Assembly: GCF_018100805.1 (NCBI RefSeq)
Contig: NZ_JAGJEA010000004.1
Span: 310,001-374,000, forward strand
Direction of reading: 5' to 3'
Length of the DNA stretch: 64,000 bases
DNA from: Aquimarina sp. MMG016
GTDB lineage: Bacteria > Bacteroidota > Bacteroidia > Flavobacteriales > Flavobacteriaceae
Shown here: positions 16,924 through 25,727 of the stretch, piece by piece
Numbering within the stretch: position 1 is the stretch's first letter
Layout of the letters: each line of letters starts with the position of its first letter
Made by a program: the position numbers and the translations under genes
Notes under the pieces: model-generated
The model's input: only the letters and a program-made list of their open reading frames with translations
Database searches by the model: none
Told to the model about the DNA's origin: nothing

Positions 16924-18411
16924 TTATTCCCAATCCGGCATTGTGGCATTCGGTATCAATCCTATTCTATCTTCTCCAGTAATCGAACTTGTTTGTATAT
17001 TTCTTGCAGAAATACCATCATTAGAAGTATTGATATAGATCACTGTTACTTCATTAGGCGAAAAACGAGCATCCAAATCATTAGTTCCTGCTGGTTTTTC
17101 TACCGAAAGATCAGTTGTAGTATTCGTGCCAAAATTATATACAAACATATGAGAATCTAGTTGACGGAAGTCTGTACTTTCAAAGCCTGAAATATCATAA
17201 GTATATAAAAGTTGTGAACCATCTACCGATAGATTAACACCACCTGCCGCTCCAGAAACACCAGACAATACAGTATCCTGAACTACACCTGAAGTATTAA
17301 TTGTAAAGATCTCTACTTCATACCCATCAAGATTATTAGTTTTTAGAGCAATGATTCCTGTTCTTTCATTTTTATCAACTTCTGTAATCAGATTTCCATT
17401 GGCAGTTTGATACACCAAACTTAGGCCACTACCTCCAATATTAATCGAATATAGTTTATCTTGGTTAGGAAATAATAGCTTAGATCCATTATCATCCCAA
17501 GAGAAATCGATTTCTTCTAAATTAAACCCTGCCACCCCGACTTGAGAAGTAACTTGCTGTACTCTAGATCCATCCTCATTCATGGTAAACAAATGTGTTT
17601 GCGAACCTACAGACTGTAAAAAAGCAATCTTCCCTGTACTTACATTTCTTCTTGGCCTAAAACTATTTTTAGTTTCAGAAGTAAGTTGTATCAAAGTTCC
17701 TCCAGCTTCATCTGCAGAATAAATCACGCTATTACCATCCACCAGCCTAGTAAAAACAATCCTGTTATTAGGAGCATTTTGTGTTTCAAAAGCAAAGGAA
17801 GCACTATTTACAGGATCGTTAATATCATCACTGCTAATTACCTGCCAAAAATATTTTACTCCATAATTAAGGTTAGTAAGGGTATATGTTGTATCCGTTA
17901 TATTTTCGAACAACTCGACTTCAGAATTCTCATCATTTCTAAGGCTTACTGTGTATGTAAGGGTATCGTCATCAGGGTCTTTACCAGTCCATACTAGTTT
18001 AACTTCGATCGGTTGTTCTGAAGCATTGTCAGCTGGAGCATCCAACACGGCTGCCTCAGGAGGACGATTACCTGCGGTTTCGATATCCATCTCAAAAACT
18101 ATTTCGAGCTCATTATTTGCAATTACGGATATAGATTCGAACTCTGCTAATAATCCTTCTCGCTGAGCAGAAAGCGAATAATTTCCTGAAGGAACATTCA
18201 ATATATGATATTCTCCATCAGCATCAGTAAATACAGTACTTGTACCCGGATTAGTCGAAATTTTTACATTTTCCAGAGGCTCATTAGTTCCTGCCTTGAC
18301 CACAATTCCTTTTACAGAACCAAACCCTGTAAGATCTATAGTATCTTCACTACAAGAAACTGTAGCTAGCACTACAAAAACACCTATTATTTTACTTAAA
18401 AATTGCTTCAC
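16924..18411 (-). CDS. curli-linked lipoprotein: carboxypeptidase-regulatory-like domain, FN3 and TolB-like propeller
   Basis: The 495-residue protein starts with a lipobox (VVLATVSCSED, Cys20). Residues ~30-110 form a CarboxypepD_reg-type Ig fold (GSVKGIVVKAGTNEPLENVKIST... GEYHILNVPSGNYSLSAQ). Residues ~112-210 are a fibronectin III-like domain (PPEAAVLDAPAD... LVWTGKDPDDDTLTYTVSL... YFWQVISSD). The rest shows PD40/TolB-like propeller blades (NNRIVFTRLVDGNSVIYSADEAGG, SRVQQVTSQV, DARFSPNEVTVIYIN). It starts 11 bases after csgG, so it is the last gene of the curli operon. A role as an outer-membrane accessory of curli secretion or anchoring is inference from position. Confidence 0.8.
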   Translation of the reverse strand: MKQFLSKIIGVFVVLATVSCSEDTIDLTGFGSVKGIVVKAGTNEPLENVKISTNPGTSTVFTDADGEYHILNVPSGNYSLSAQREGLLAEFESISVIANNELEIVFEMDIETAGNRPPEAAVLDAPADNASEQPIEVKLVWTGKDPDDDTLTYTVSLRNDENSEVELFENITDTTYTLTNLNYGVKYFWQVISSDDINDPVNSASFAFETQNAPNNRIVFTRLVDGNSVIYSADEAGGTLIQLTSETKNSFRPRRNVSTGKIAFLQSVGSQTHLFTMNEDGSRVQQVTSQVGVAGFNLEEIDFSWDDNGSKLLFPNQDKLYSINIGGSGLSLVYQTANGNLITEVDKNERTGIIALKTNNLDGYEVEIFTINTSGVVQDTVLSGVSGAAGGVNLSVDGSQLLYTYDISGFESTDFRQLDSHMFVYNFGTNTTTDLSVEKPAGTNDLDARFSPNEVTVIYINTSNDGISARNIQTSSITGEDRIGLIPNATMPDWE

Positions 18412-18422
18412 AACTTAATATA

Positions 18423-19898
18423 TTATCCTTGCGGAGTTACACCCTCATTAATAACTTTTCTATTTCTTTCTTTGAGCTTTCTAAGCTTTTTGTCTTCTTT
18501 TCGTTTTTGTTTACGAAGTTTCTTATCCATGTTTAACGGATTATCAAAATACCAATTTAGTCCTAAAGAGAAATTGAAGTATTGATCATCTCTTTTTCCC
18601 TGAGCAATATTATCCAACTTATCCCCCAGCAATACATTATGCGTTGCATTAACCGAAATCCCAATATGATCTTCCAGCAAGTATTCAATTCCTCCTCCAT
18701 ATTGAAACTTAAAAAATGTCCTATCAAAACCATCTGTATTTACAGTTCCCATTCCACCAAAAAGAAAAGGTGATAGTTTTTCAAAGGGCAATAAAGTAAG
18801 TTCTCCATTTAGGTCTACCGCGTTAAATCCTTCTGAAAACGCATTTTGATTTCTTAATTCAAATTTATTTATGCTGGCATTTATATTAAGATATGGATTA
18901 AAATACCATTTACCTCCTAACCGTATAGAGTATGACGGTTCCGGATTATTATAATCGCCACTGATCAATCCCACACCACCATTAGCAAAAATTGACTTTT
19001 TTCCTCTTCTTTCCTTAAAATAACGTTCATATAACCCTGTATTCTGAGCTTCATTTTTTTCGGCATTATATTCGGCTACTAACTCATTAACCACTTCTGG
19101 TTTTGCCTTAACCGCCCATAACTTATCTTCGATACCTTCAACGATCAATGATTCAACCGCTTTTTCTATGGCCTCAGAAACTGCTAGCTGTGCAGGTTCA
19201 TTTTTGGTAAACCCGGTTTCTGCTTCCAGCAATCTTCTAAACTTTACATATCTAAAGAAATTAGCATCTATTGCTTGTGAAAGTATGGTTTTAGAAACGT
19301 AAACAGTTTTTAAGATTTTACCACTAGATGTGGAAACTGCTCGAAGATAAATTGTAATCCTATCCTGTCTATATTGTGTAGAACCACCTACTCCAAAATA
19401 TCTTGCTCCCAATCCTCCTGTAATAATATTAGAATCATAGGAAACAATCCCTCCTTCCAGGATAATTCCTGCATATAGAAGTGGTGGCAATTGTGGTTCA
19501 TTAGGGTTTTTAGATTTTCTATATTCTTTTCTGGTAGAACGTATAATATTACGTTCGTTAAGGAGATTACTAAGGTTTTCTCGTTCTATTGGTACAAACC
19601 ACTTAGAATCTTCTAATGCTTTTACTAAAATTGTTGTTGCGCCCTGGGTAACTGCGGTACTAAAAGTATTACCTGCTTCAGTAGGTTTATACTGCCCTGT
19701 TTGATCTCTAAATTTATACACACCAACCACTACAGGTTCTACGGGAGGAGGAATATTTCTTAAGGTTTTAGACACCTTTGTATCTTCTCCTATTCTGGCT
19801 TGCTCAATGGTAATGGGTTGATTAAAATATGTTCCACATCCAGTTAGTAAAAGTGCGCAAGAAATTACTAGAATTACCTGATAAAACTTATGATACAT
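18423..19898 (-). CDS. csgG: CsgG-type curli secretion channel with extra C-terminal beta-barrel domain
   Basis: CsgG forms the outer-membrane pore that exports curlin. Residues 1-20 are a lipoprotein signal (ALLLTGCGTYF). About 25-265 match CsgG: VVVGVYKFRDQTGQYKPT, FSTAVTQGATTILVKALEDSKWF, IPIERENLSNLLNERNIIRSTRKEY, then ILEGGIVSYDSNIITGG and the strand pair YRQDRITIYLRAVSTSSGKILKTVYVSKTILSQA. E. coli CsgG ends near here. This protein continues with ~190 residues that alternate outer-membrane strands (SYSIRLGGKWYFNPYLNINA, LSPFLFGGMGTVN, FFKFQYGGGIEYLL, YFNFSLGLNWYF), resembling an 8-strand OmpA-like barrel, and a Lys/Arg-rich tail. It sits 6 bases after csgF. Confidence 0.92.
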   Translation of the reverse strand: MYHKFYQVILVISCALLLTGCGTYFNQPITIEQARIGEDTKVSKTLRNIPPPVEPVVVGVYKFRDQTGQYKPTEAGNTFSTAVTQGATTILVKALEDSKWFVPIERENLSNLLNERNIIRSTRKEYRKSKNPNEPQLPPLLYAGIILEGGIVSYDSNIITGGLGARYFGVGGSTQYRQDRITIYLRAVSTSSGKILKTVYVSKTILSQAIDANFFRYVKFRRLLEAETGFTKNEPAQLAVSEAIEKAVESLIVEGIEDKLWAVKAKPEVVNELVAEYNAEKNEAQNTGLYERYFKERRGKKSIFANGGVGLISGDYNNPEPSYSIRLGGKWYFNPYLNINASINKFELRNQNAFSEGFNAVDLNGELTLLPFEKLSPFLFGGMGTVNTDGFDRTFFKFQYGGGIEYLLEDHIGISVNATHNVLLGDKLDNIAQGKRDDQYFNFSLGLNWYFDNPLNMDKKLRKQKRKEDKKLRKLKERNRKVINEGVTPQG

Positions 19899-19904
19899 TA
19901 ATTA

Positions 19905-20309
19905 TTAATTAGGAATTATTACTTGGGATTGGTCTCCGGTGTTGGTATCCAGAATATTAATCACCAAACCCTCTGAAGAAGGAAAAATTTCGACAAATAA
20001 ACTTCCAAAACTAAAAGTTCCTTCGGTAAGACCTTCATCGCCAAATTGCTCATTAAATAAAGTTCTGGAAATCTGGCTTAGCAATTGATTGTTAAGCCCC
20101 TCTGTAAACCTTTCTAGGTCAGATCTTTCATCACGATCCTGACCTTGATCTGCAAAGTCATTTTGTGCCTCTGCAGAGCCTTGTAACCATTGATAATTAA
20201 ATGTATCACCTCCAAACGCAGGATTCTTAGGTCGATACACCAAATCCTGTCCGAAACTAAAATTATATGATACAAAAACAATAAATATTGTAATTACTAT
20301 CCTCATCAT
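19905..20309 (-). CDS. csgF: curli assembly protein CsgF
   Basis: The 134-residue secreted protein has a signal peptide ending near FSFGQ and the CsgF signature DLVYRPKNPAFGGDTFNYQWLQGSAEAQNDF, in which the N-terminal part binds the CsgG pore and forms the second constriction in E. coli. Length matches CsgF (about 138). It lies between csgE (6-base gap) and csgG (6-base gap), the conserved EFG order. Confidence 0.95.
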   Translation of the reverse strand: MMRIVITIFIVFVSYNFSFGQDLVYRPKNPAFGGDTFNYQWLQGSAEAQNDFADQGQDRDERSDLERFTEGLNNQLLSQISRTLFNEQFGDEGLTEGTFSFGSLFVEIFPSSEGLVINILDTNTGDQSQVIIPN

Positions 20310-20315
20310 AATTTA

Positions 20316-21035
20316 TTAGTATTGAAAAATATCATTCTTTTGATTCTTTAGATCTTTAAAATATTTATATACTTTTCTGATAGCAATTTTTGACATCTGT
20401 TCCAGATATTCCAAATCAGGTTTCCCTATAAATTCGTGAATAACATTATCCCCAATTTTAACCTGAATAATTGTAGTTCTCCCAAAACTCAATTTTTCAT
20501 AAACCCCTACTATCCTGCTTCCATTAATTTGATTCAACGTATAAGAGTTATAAAAAAAATCGTAAAAGTCCTTTCCCGGTTTGGTTTTAGTTTCTTCTAC
20601 TACAATTCCTTTTAGTTCTATACCATCATCAGAAGCCTCTTGCTCGGTATCCTTAGCCTTTTTTTCCTCATTAAACGCTATACGATCCTTGGCTATTATT
20701 TTATCTTCTTCATAAATAAGTAAAAGTACTACTATTTTATCACTCTCATTTGTATTAATTGAAGTTATTGACAACTGTTTGTTTTCATTTGGTTCTAAAG
20801 CAAATCTTCCATCCTGACTATTCTTGGATTTATTATTTTGATCATCTGTCCTAAAAACAGAAAAAGTATATGTAAGACTTTTATATACTTCTGTTCTATT
20901 AATTGCGGTAGCTGTTATCGCAACAATATCATCTATAACCGAAGTTTTAATTTTAGCTACTACATCTGTATTAGTAAACTGAGCAAAACTCACTTGAAAA
21001 ACAAAAGTTAAAAGTATAAGTAGTTTCAACTTCAT
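20316..21035 (-). CDS. csgE: CsgE with an N-terminal CsgH-like domain
   Basis: CsgE caps the periplasmic side of CsgG and selects curlin. At 239 residues this protein is about twice the E. coli size. The C-terminal ~105 residues match CsgE: ELKGIVVEETKTKPGKDFYDFFYNSYTL, SRIVGVYEKLSFGRTTIIQVKIGDN, VIHEFIGKPDLEYLEQM. The N-terminal part after the signal peptide (about 20-125) is a beta-rich domain with YTFSVFRTDDQNNKSKNSQDG, FALEPNENKQLSI and KIVVLLLIYEEDKIIAKD. The pattern of strand, Ser/Gln-Gly turn, Pro-x-Glu step and final strand resembles CsgH, the curli fibrillation inhibitor known from other bacteria. A fusion would join a chaperone-like inhibitor to the secretion adaptor. The CsgH match is my pattern reading. 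Confidence 0.9.
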   Translation of the reverse strand: MKLKLLILLTFVFQVSFAQFTNTDVVAKIKTSVIDDIVAITATAINRTEVYKSLTYTFSVFRTDDQNNKSKNSQDGRFALEPNENKQLSITSINTNESDKIVVLLLIYEEDKIIAKDRIAFNEEKKAKDTEQEASDDGIELKGIVVEETKTKPGKDFYDFFYNSYTLNQINGSRIVGVYEKLSFGRTTIIQVKIGDNVIHEFIGKPDLEYLEQMSKIAIRKVYKYFKDLKNQKNDIFQY

Positions 21036-21050
21036 TGTAACAAACCTCAG

Positions 21051-21563
21051 TTAAAAACTTCTGATAATAATAGTTCTAGCATTGCCAGACATATTAAATT
21101 TCAGATTCTTTGATAATTCATTGCTTCCGAATCTCTCAAAAGTTAAATTATCTCCATTCTGTATCAATTCTAAATTAGTAGATATATCAGGATTAAAAGA
21201 AAAATCAATTACTGAATTATTATTACCATTCTGGGTAATTAACTTATTGATCTCTTTTGAAGATTCATCTATTTCTATAGTATTGCTATTTCCGTTTTGA
21301 AATAATTTAATATCAGAGGTTTTTGCAACGATGTTTGAGACAATGGTATTATCCGCTCCAATTTGTTGAATAAAAACTGAATTCGTGTTTCCTGAAGCAG
21401 TTCTATCACTAGCTAGCAATAAATTATTATTTACCTGAGAAAGCGTAATAAACTTGCTCTGATCAGATAGCAAAACTTGTTCTTCATTTTTTTCCTGTGC
21501 AGATATTAAAAGCCCACAAAACATAAAAAACAATGAAAAACATATTTGTTTATAATACCTCAT
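21051..21563 (-). CDS. small curlin-like protein, candidate nucleator or minor subunit (CsgB-like)
   Basis: The 170-residue secreted protein (signal ending ISAQ) has a few irregular curlin-type repeats with the Q-x-G-x-x-N spacing (FIQQIGADNTIV, KLFQNGNSNTIEI, LITQNGNNNSVIDF, LELIQNGDNLTFERF) and a hydrophobic, Arg-ending C-terminus (ARTIIIRSF). Position between the main curlin and csgE and the weaker, divergent repeats suggest the nucleator role of CsgB; this is inference, as repeats alone cannot distinguish the two. Confidence 0.8.
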   Translation of the reverse strand: MRYYKQICFSLFFMFCGLLISAQEKNEEQVLLSDQSKFITLSQVNNNLLLASDRTASGNTNSVFIQQIGADNTIVSNIVAKTSDIKLFQNGNSNTIEIDESSKEINKLITQNGNNNSVIDFSFNPDISTNLELIQNGDNLTFERFGSNELSKNLKFNMSGNARTIIIRSF

Positions 21564-21648
21564 ACATAGTAATTTTAAAAACTAAGAGAAGAGCTATGCT
21601 ATTTTTACATAGACATAACTCTTCATAAATTTAGTGAAAATTTAATTC

Positions 21649-23187
21649 TTATGGTGTGATTGTTCCTCCACCTGTTTGAGTCACTACAGCAGAGTTATTT
21701 GAACCGTTCTGTAATATTGTACTCGTGTTCATATCTCCTGTCTGAGTAACAAACGTAAAGTTATCAGTTCCAAACTGAGTATCCAGAGCAACGTTCATAG
21801 TTCCATCCTGAAGGATATCACTTATATTACCAGCTCCATTCTGATCTGTAATAGCTGTATTGTTATCACCCAATTGGATTTGACTAGCAATATTTCCTAC
21901 TGCTTCAAATACTCCACCATCAAAATCTCCTTCTTGAGATACCTCACCAATGTTTCCGTTTCCTACTTGGAATTGTTGTGAGAAGTTTTCTCCACCAAAA
22001 GCTTCAAGGTTTTGGGTAGCAGAAGCGCTGTTACCATTTCCTATTTGAAGCTGAGTAATAACATTGTTATCCTCTTCGTGTTGTGCAAATGCAGTGTTTT
22101 CTTCTCCTGATTGAGACTGATCTACTACACCTCCTCTAGAGTCGAAGAAGAAACTTCCTTGAATAGAAGTTGCCAAGTTACCTATCCCACTTTGTGCTTG
22201 TACTGATGTATTATCTGTACCACTCTGAGAGGAACCAGCTAAATTCTCATCACCATTTTGATCTTGGTCACCGCTATTATTACTTCCGTTCTGAGATACT
22301 TCTGCAATATTACCATTACCAAATTGAACCTGAATAGAGAAGTTATTACCTCCAAAAGAACCCAGGTTTTGAGCAGCAGAAGCGCTGTTACCGTCACCTA
22401 CCTGTCCTTGAAGAATAGTATTGTCATCTTCTTCGTGATTAGCAAATGCTGTATTCTCGTCTCCTATTTGTATTTGTTGAACTTGACCTCCTCTAGAGTC
22501 GAAAAAGCTACTACCCTGTAAAGAAGTTGCTACGTTACCTCCACCTCTTTGATCCTGAAGAAGAGAATTACCTTCTCCCCACTGTTCTCCTTCTGCCATA
22601 TTAGCCTCGCCAACTTGAAATTGTTCTGAATTGTTAAAAGTTCCAACTTGAGCCATAGTAGCAACATTAGAAGCTCCATCTTGAAGTATACCACTAAAGT
22701 TAAAATCTCCTTCTTGAGCAGTTGTTGCAGCATTATCATCACCTATCTGAATCTGGAAAGCAGTATTTGCTGTACCTTCTTGAGACACTACACCAGTGTT
22801 TTTATTTCCTTCTTGTGATTGACTGGTAAAGTTAGACCCTCCAAAAAATGCTAGATTTTGAGTTGCACTTGCAGAGTTTCCATTACCTATTTGCTCTTGG
22901 TAAACCTCATTTAAATCTTCTTCATGTTGTGCCGTAGCAGAGTTTTTATCCCCTACTTGCGTTTGTTCTACAATTCCATCTCTAGAATTGAATAGGTCAC
23001 TACCCTGGATTGCAATTGCACTATTGGAATTACCTTCCTGAATTGTCATAGAAGCATTATTGCTTCCTACCTGGGTAACATCAGCAGCATTATCATTCCC
23101 CGTCTGGCTAACGTTGCTTGAATTAGACTGAGCGATCATAATTGACGCGCTGAGTAAAGTTACTACACTAAGAATTACTTTTTTCAT
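21649..23187 (-). CDS. csgA: large curlin-repeat protein, probable major curli subunit
   Basis: The 512-residue secreted protein (signal peptide about 1-19) consists almost wholly of curlin repeats, Q-x-G-x-x-N-x-A/S with ~11-residue half units, more than 30 in number compared with five full repeats in E. coli CsgA. Each Gln and Asn should stack in a beta-solenoid amyloid. Three blocks of ~78 residues (61-138, 224-301, 343-420) are near copies of each other, carrying a run FFDSRGG, a HEED and a GNGNSASA-x-QNL-x-x-FGG segment that break the plain repeat. It is first in the operon, followed by the minor curlin, csgE, csgF and csgG. Confidence 0.93.
   Translation of the reverse strand: MKKVILSVVTLLSASIMIAQSNSSNVSQTGNDNAADVTQVGSNNASMTIQEGNSNSAIAIQGSDLFNSRDGIVEQTQVGDKNSATAQHEEDLNEVYQEQIGNGNSASATQNLAFFGGSNFTSQSQEGNKNTGVVSQEGTANTAFQIQIGDDNAATTAQEGDFNFSGILQDGASNVATMAQVGTFNNSEQFQVGEANMAEGEQWGEGNSLLQDQRGGGNVATSLQGSSFFDSRGGQVQQIQIGDENTAFANHEEDDNTILQGQVGDGNSASAAQNLGSFGGNNFSIQVQFGNGNIAEVSQNGSNNSGDQDQNGDENLAGSSQSGTDNTSVQAQSGIGNLATSIQGSFFFDSRGGVVDQSQSGEENTAFAQHEEDNNVITQLQIGNGNSASATQNLEAFGGENFSQQFQVGNGNIGEVSQEGDFDGGVFEAVGNIASQIQLGDNNTAITDQNGAGNISDILQDGTMNVALDTQFGTDNFTFVTQTGDMNTSTILQNGSNNSAVVTQTGGGTITP
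21928..23007 (-). repeat. three ~78-residue (234-bp) super-repeats inside the curlin gene
   Basis: The units are at about 22774-23007, 22285-22518 and 21928-22161. All encode the ordered marks QGS-x-x-F-x-SR, N-x-A-x-x-HEED, NSASA-x-QN, FGG-x-NF and VSQ-x-G. Units 2 and 3 are the most alike, which points to a later duplication. Confidence 0.85.
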
Positions 23188-23349
23188 ACGTATTATAAAT
23201 TAAAATGATTAATAAATTTCCATAACTTAAAGTCAGAGCATAAGGCAAGAACATAGAAATTACTTTCTATAATTCTCGAGGTAAACAAAATGTAACTTAA
23301 TAGGGGACTCTAGGGGGCAGTGTCAATTAAAAAAATCATCTTGACATTG

Positions 23350-23445
23350 GCAAATTTAGGGAAATACCGCAGCTATTTTACATATTTCATAAGAATTCGA
23401 TAAAATACATTACGGAAAAACCGTAAAAAATAAGATTCTCTACGG
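23350..23445 (-). promoter_or_regulatory. probable curli operon promoter with upstream palindrome
   Basis: The 334-base spacer between the curlin gene and glnN holds no gene. On the minus strand TAAATTTG (23351-23358) fits the -7 consensus but has no TTG at the proper distance. About 52 bases upstream lies the palindrome TTACGG-A5-CCGTAA (23410-23426), and another TACGG lies at 23441-23445. Palindrome position and the missing -33 element fit an activator-dependent promoter, as curli often has. The leader would be about 155 bases. Confidence 0.55.
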
Positions 23446-23521
23446 TTTTATCAATGTTTTAACAGTTATTATTATTTTGTTAAAAATTATACTAAAATGA
23501 ATTAAGTAAGTCAATTCTTAC

Positions 23522-25708
23522 TTAACGAGTAAACAAAAGTTCTCTATATTTAGTAAGAGGCCATAATTCATCATCCACCAAAAGCTCCAATTTATCACAT
23601 CCATACCTAATTTGATCAAATAAAGGTTTTACAACATTACAATAAGCAGCAGCCTTTTTCTCTATATCTGTTAGTTTATTAGCTTTCCTTCTTTCATTAG
23701 TCATTTCATTAACTTTAGCATTAATCTTTCCTATATATTCTGAGATTTCTTCAATGATTTCCATTTGTTCTTTTGCATACTTCTTAAAGTCTTTTTCATA
23801 TAAATCCTTTAATCCCGAAACATTATTAATCAGCATATTTTGATACCTAATAGCTGTGGGAATTACATGATTGCGAGCAATATCTCCAAGTACACGCCCT
23901 TCGATCTGGATACGCATTACATATTCTTCAATCTCGATTTCATAACGAGCTTCAGCTTCAATTTTATTCATTACTCCCATTTCTTCAAAAAGAGCAATAT
24001 TCTCTTTAGAAACCTTAGCTTTTAATGCCTCTGGAGTAGTTTTATTATTACTTAACCCTCTTTTCTTAGCTTCCTTTTCCCACTCATCACTATATCCATT
24101 TCCTTCAAAAAGAATATTCTTAGATTTTTTAATATACTCTCTTAGTACATTAAATACAGCTTCATCTTTTTTCAAGTCTTTTTTATCTATCAAAACATCA
24201 ACTTCTTTTTTAAATTCTACTAATTGTTTTGCAACAATAGTATTAAGAATAGTCATTGGATTAGCACAATTGGCTTTAGATCCAACTGCCCTGAATTCGA
24301 ATTTATTTCCTGTGAAGGCAAAAGGAGAAGTTCTATTACGATCAGTATTATCAAGCAAAATTTCCGGTATCTTACCAACTACATTCAATTTTAAATCTGT
24401 CTTTTCCTGAGGTGAAAGTTTTCCATCGGTAACTCCCTCAAGCTCTTTGAGCACAGCTGTTAATTGCTCTCCGATAAAAACAGACATTATTGCTGGTGGT
24501 GCTTCATTAGCTCCTAGGCGATGATCATTACTAGCAGAAGCAATCCCGGCCCTCATTAATTCTTCATTATCATTGATAGCTTTGATAGTATTAATAAAAA
24601 ATGTCAAAAACTGAAGATTACTCATTGGAGTTTTACCAGGTCCTAATAAATTAACACCTGTATTTGTTGACAAAGACCAATTATTATGTTTTCCTGATCC
24701 GTTAACACCTGCAAAAGGTTTTTCATGCAACAATACTCTTAATTTATGTCTTGCAGCTACCTTACTCATAACATCCATTAAAAGGGAATTATGATCTACT
24801 GCTAAATTTGTTTCTTCATATATTGGAGCTAATTCAAACTGATTGGGAGCCACCTCATTATGACGAGTCTTTACAGGAATACCCAATTTCATACACTCCA
24901 CTTCTAAATCCATCATAAAATTTAAAGCTCTGGTAGGAATGCTACCAAAATAATGATCATCCAATTGCTGACCTTTTGCTGAAGAATGTCCTAACAACGT
25001 TCTACCGGTCATCACTATATCCGGACGTGATTCTGCCAATGCATTATCTATTAAAAAGTATTCCTGCTCCCACCCAAGAGATGCATTCACTTTTTTCACA
25101 TTTTTATCAAAATATTTAGCCACTCCGGTAGCAGCCTGATCCACAGCATGTAATGCCCTCAATAATGGAGTTTTATAGTCTAATGCCTCACCAGTATAGG
25201 CTACAAAAACAGTAGGAATACATAAAGTAGTGCCATAAATAAAAGCTGGAGACGTTGGATCCCAAGCCGTATACCCTCTTGCTTCGAAAGTGTTACGAAT
25301 TCCTCCATGCGGAAAAGAAGATGCATCAGGCTCTTGCTGTACCAGTTGACCTCCTCCAAATCTTTCTATAGCCATACCATTACCTATGGTTTCGAAAAAA
25401 GCATCATGTTTTTCTGCAGTAGCTCCAGTAAGAGGTTGAAACCAGTGTGTGTAATGGGTCACTCCTTTTGATAAGGACCAGTCTTTCATAGCTGATGCAA
25501 TCTGATCTGCAATCTTACGATCAATTTTAGAACCGTGCTCTATTGCATCCATCACACTGTTGTATGCATCTTTAGTTAAAGACTGCATCATCGTAGACTG
25601 ATTAAATACATTTTCACCAAACAATACAGAGCGACGTTCTGTCTCAGCAACTATCACAGAATCACGATTTAATGTTTCTTTTAGAGCTTGAAATCTTAGT
25701 GTAGACAT
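23522..25708 (-). CDS. glnN: glutamine synthetase type III
   Basis: The enzyme makes glutamine from glutamate, ammonia and ATP. At 728 residues it is the long GSIII form known from Bacteroidetes and cyanobacteria. Visible marks are the N-terminal GSIII region (FGENVFNQSTMMQSL), the glutamate/ATP sites ASLGWEQEYFLID and KTRHNEVAPNQFELAPIYEETNLA, GVNGSGKHNNWSLSTN, and the C-terminal conserved NRTSPFAFTGNKFEFRAVGSKAN. It is divergent from a type II enzyme gene, each with its own promoter, which suggests joint control by nitrogen status. Confidence 0.97.
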   Translation of the reverse strand: MSTLRFQALKETLNRDSVIVAETERRSVLFGENVFNQSTMMQSLTKDAYNSVMDAIEHGSKIDRKIADQIASAMKDWSLSKGVTHYTHWFQPLTGATAEKHDAFFETIGNGMAIERFGGGQLVQQEPDASSFPHGGIRNTFEARGYTAWDPTSPAFIYGTTLCIPTVFVAYTGEALDYKTPLLRALHAVDQAATGVAKYFDKNVKKVNASLGWEQEYFLIDNALAESRPDIVMTGRTLLGHSSAKGQQLDDHYFGSIPTRALNFMMDLEVECMKLGIPVKTRHNEVAPNQFELAPIYEETNLAVDHNSLLMDVMSKVAARHKLRVLLHEKPFAGVNGSGKHNNWSLSTNTGVNLLGPGKTPMSNLQFLTFFINTIKAINDNEELMRAGIASASNDHRLGANEAPPAIMSVFIGEQLTAVLKELEGVTDGKLSPQEKTDLKLNVVGKIPEILLDNTDRNRTSPFAFTGNKFEFRAVGSKANCANPMTILNTIVAKQLVEFKKEVDVLIDKKDLKKDEAVFNVLREYIKKSKNILFEGNGYSDEWEKEAKKRGLSNNKTTPEALKAKVSKENIALFEEMGVMNKIEAEARYEIEIEEYVMRIQIEGRVLGDIARNHVIPTAIRYQNMLINNVSGLKDLYEKDFKKYAKEQMEIIEEISEYIGKINAKVNEMTNERRKANKLTDIEKKAAAYCNVVKPLFDQIRYGCDKLELLVDDELWPLTKYRELLFTR

Positions 25709-25727
25709 AATGAAGTTAGTTTTATTA

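Noticed and set aside
21649..23187. Ice-binding or RTX-type calcium repeat protein
   Set aside because: The spacing and the Gln/Asn ladder match curlin repeats, and csgE, csgF and csgG follow directly.
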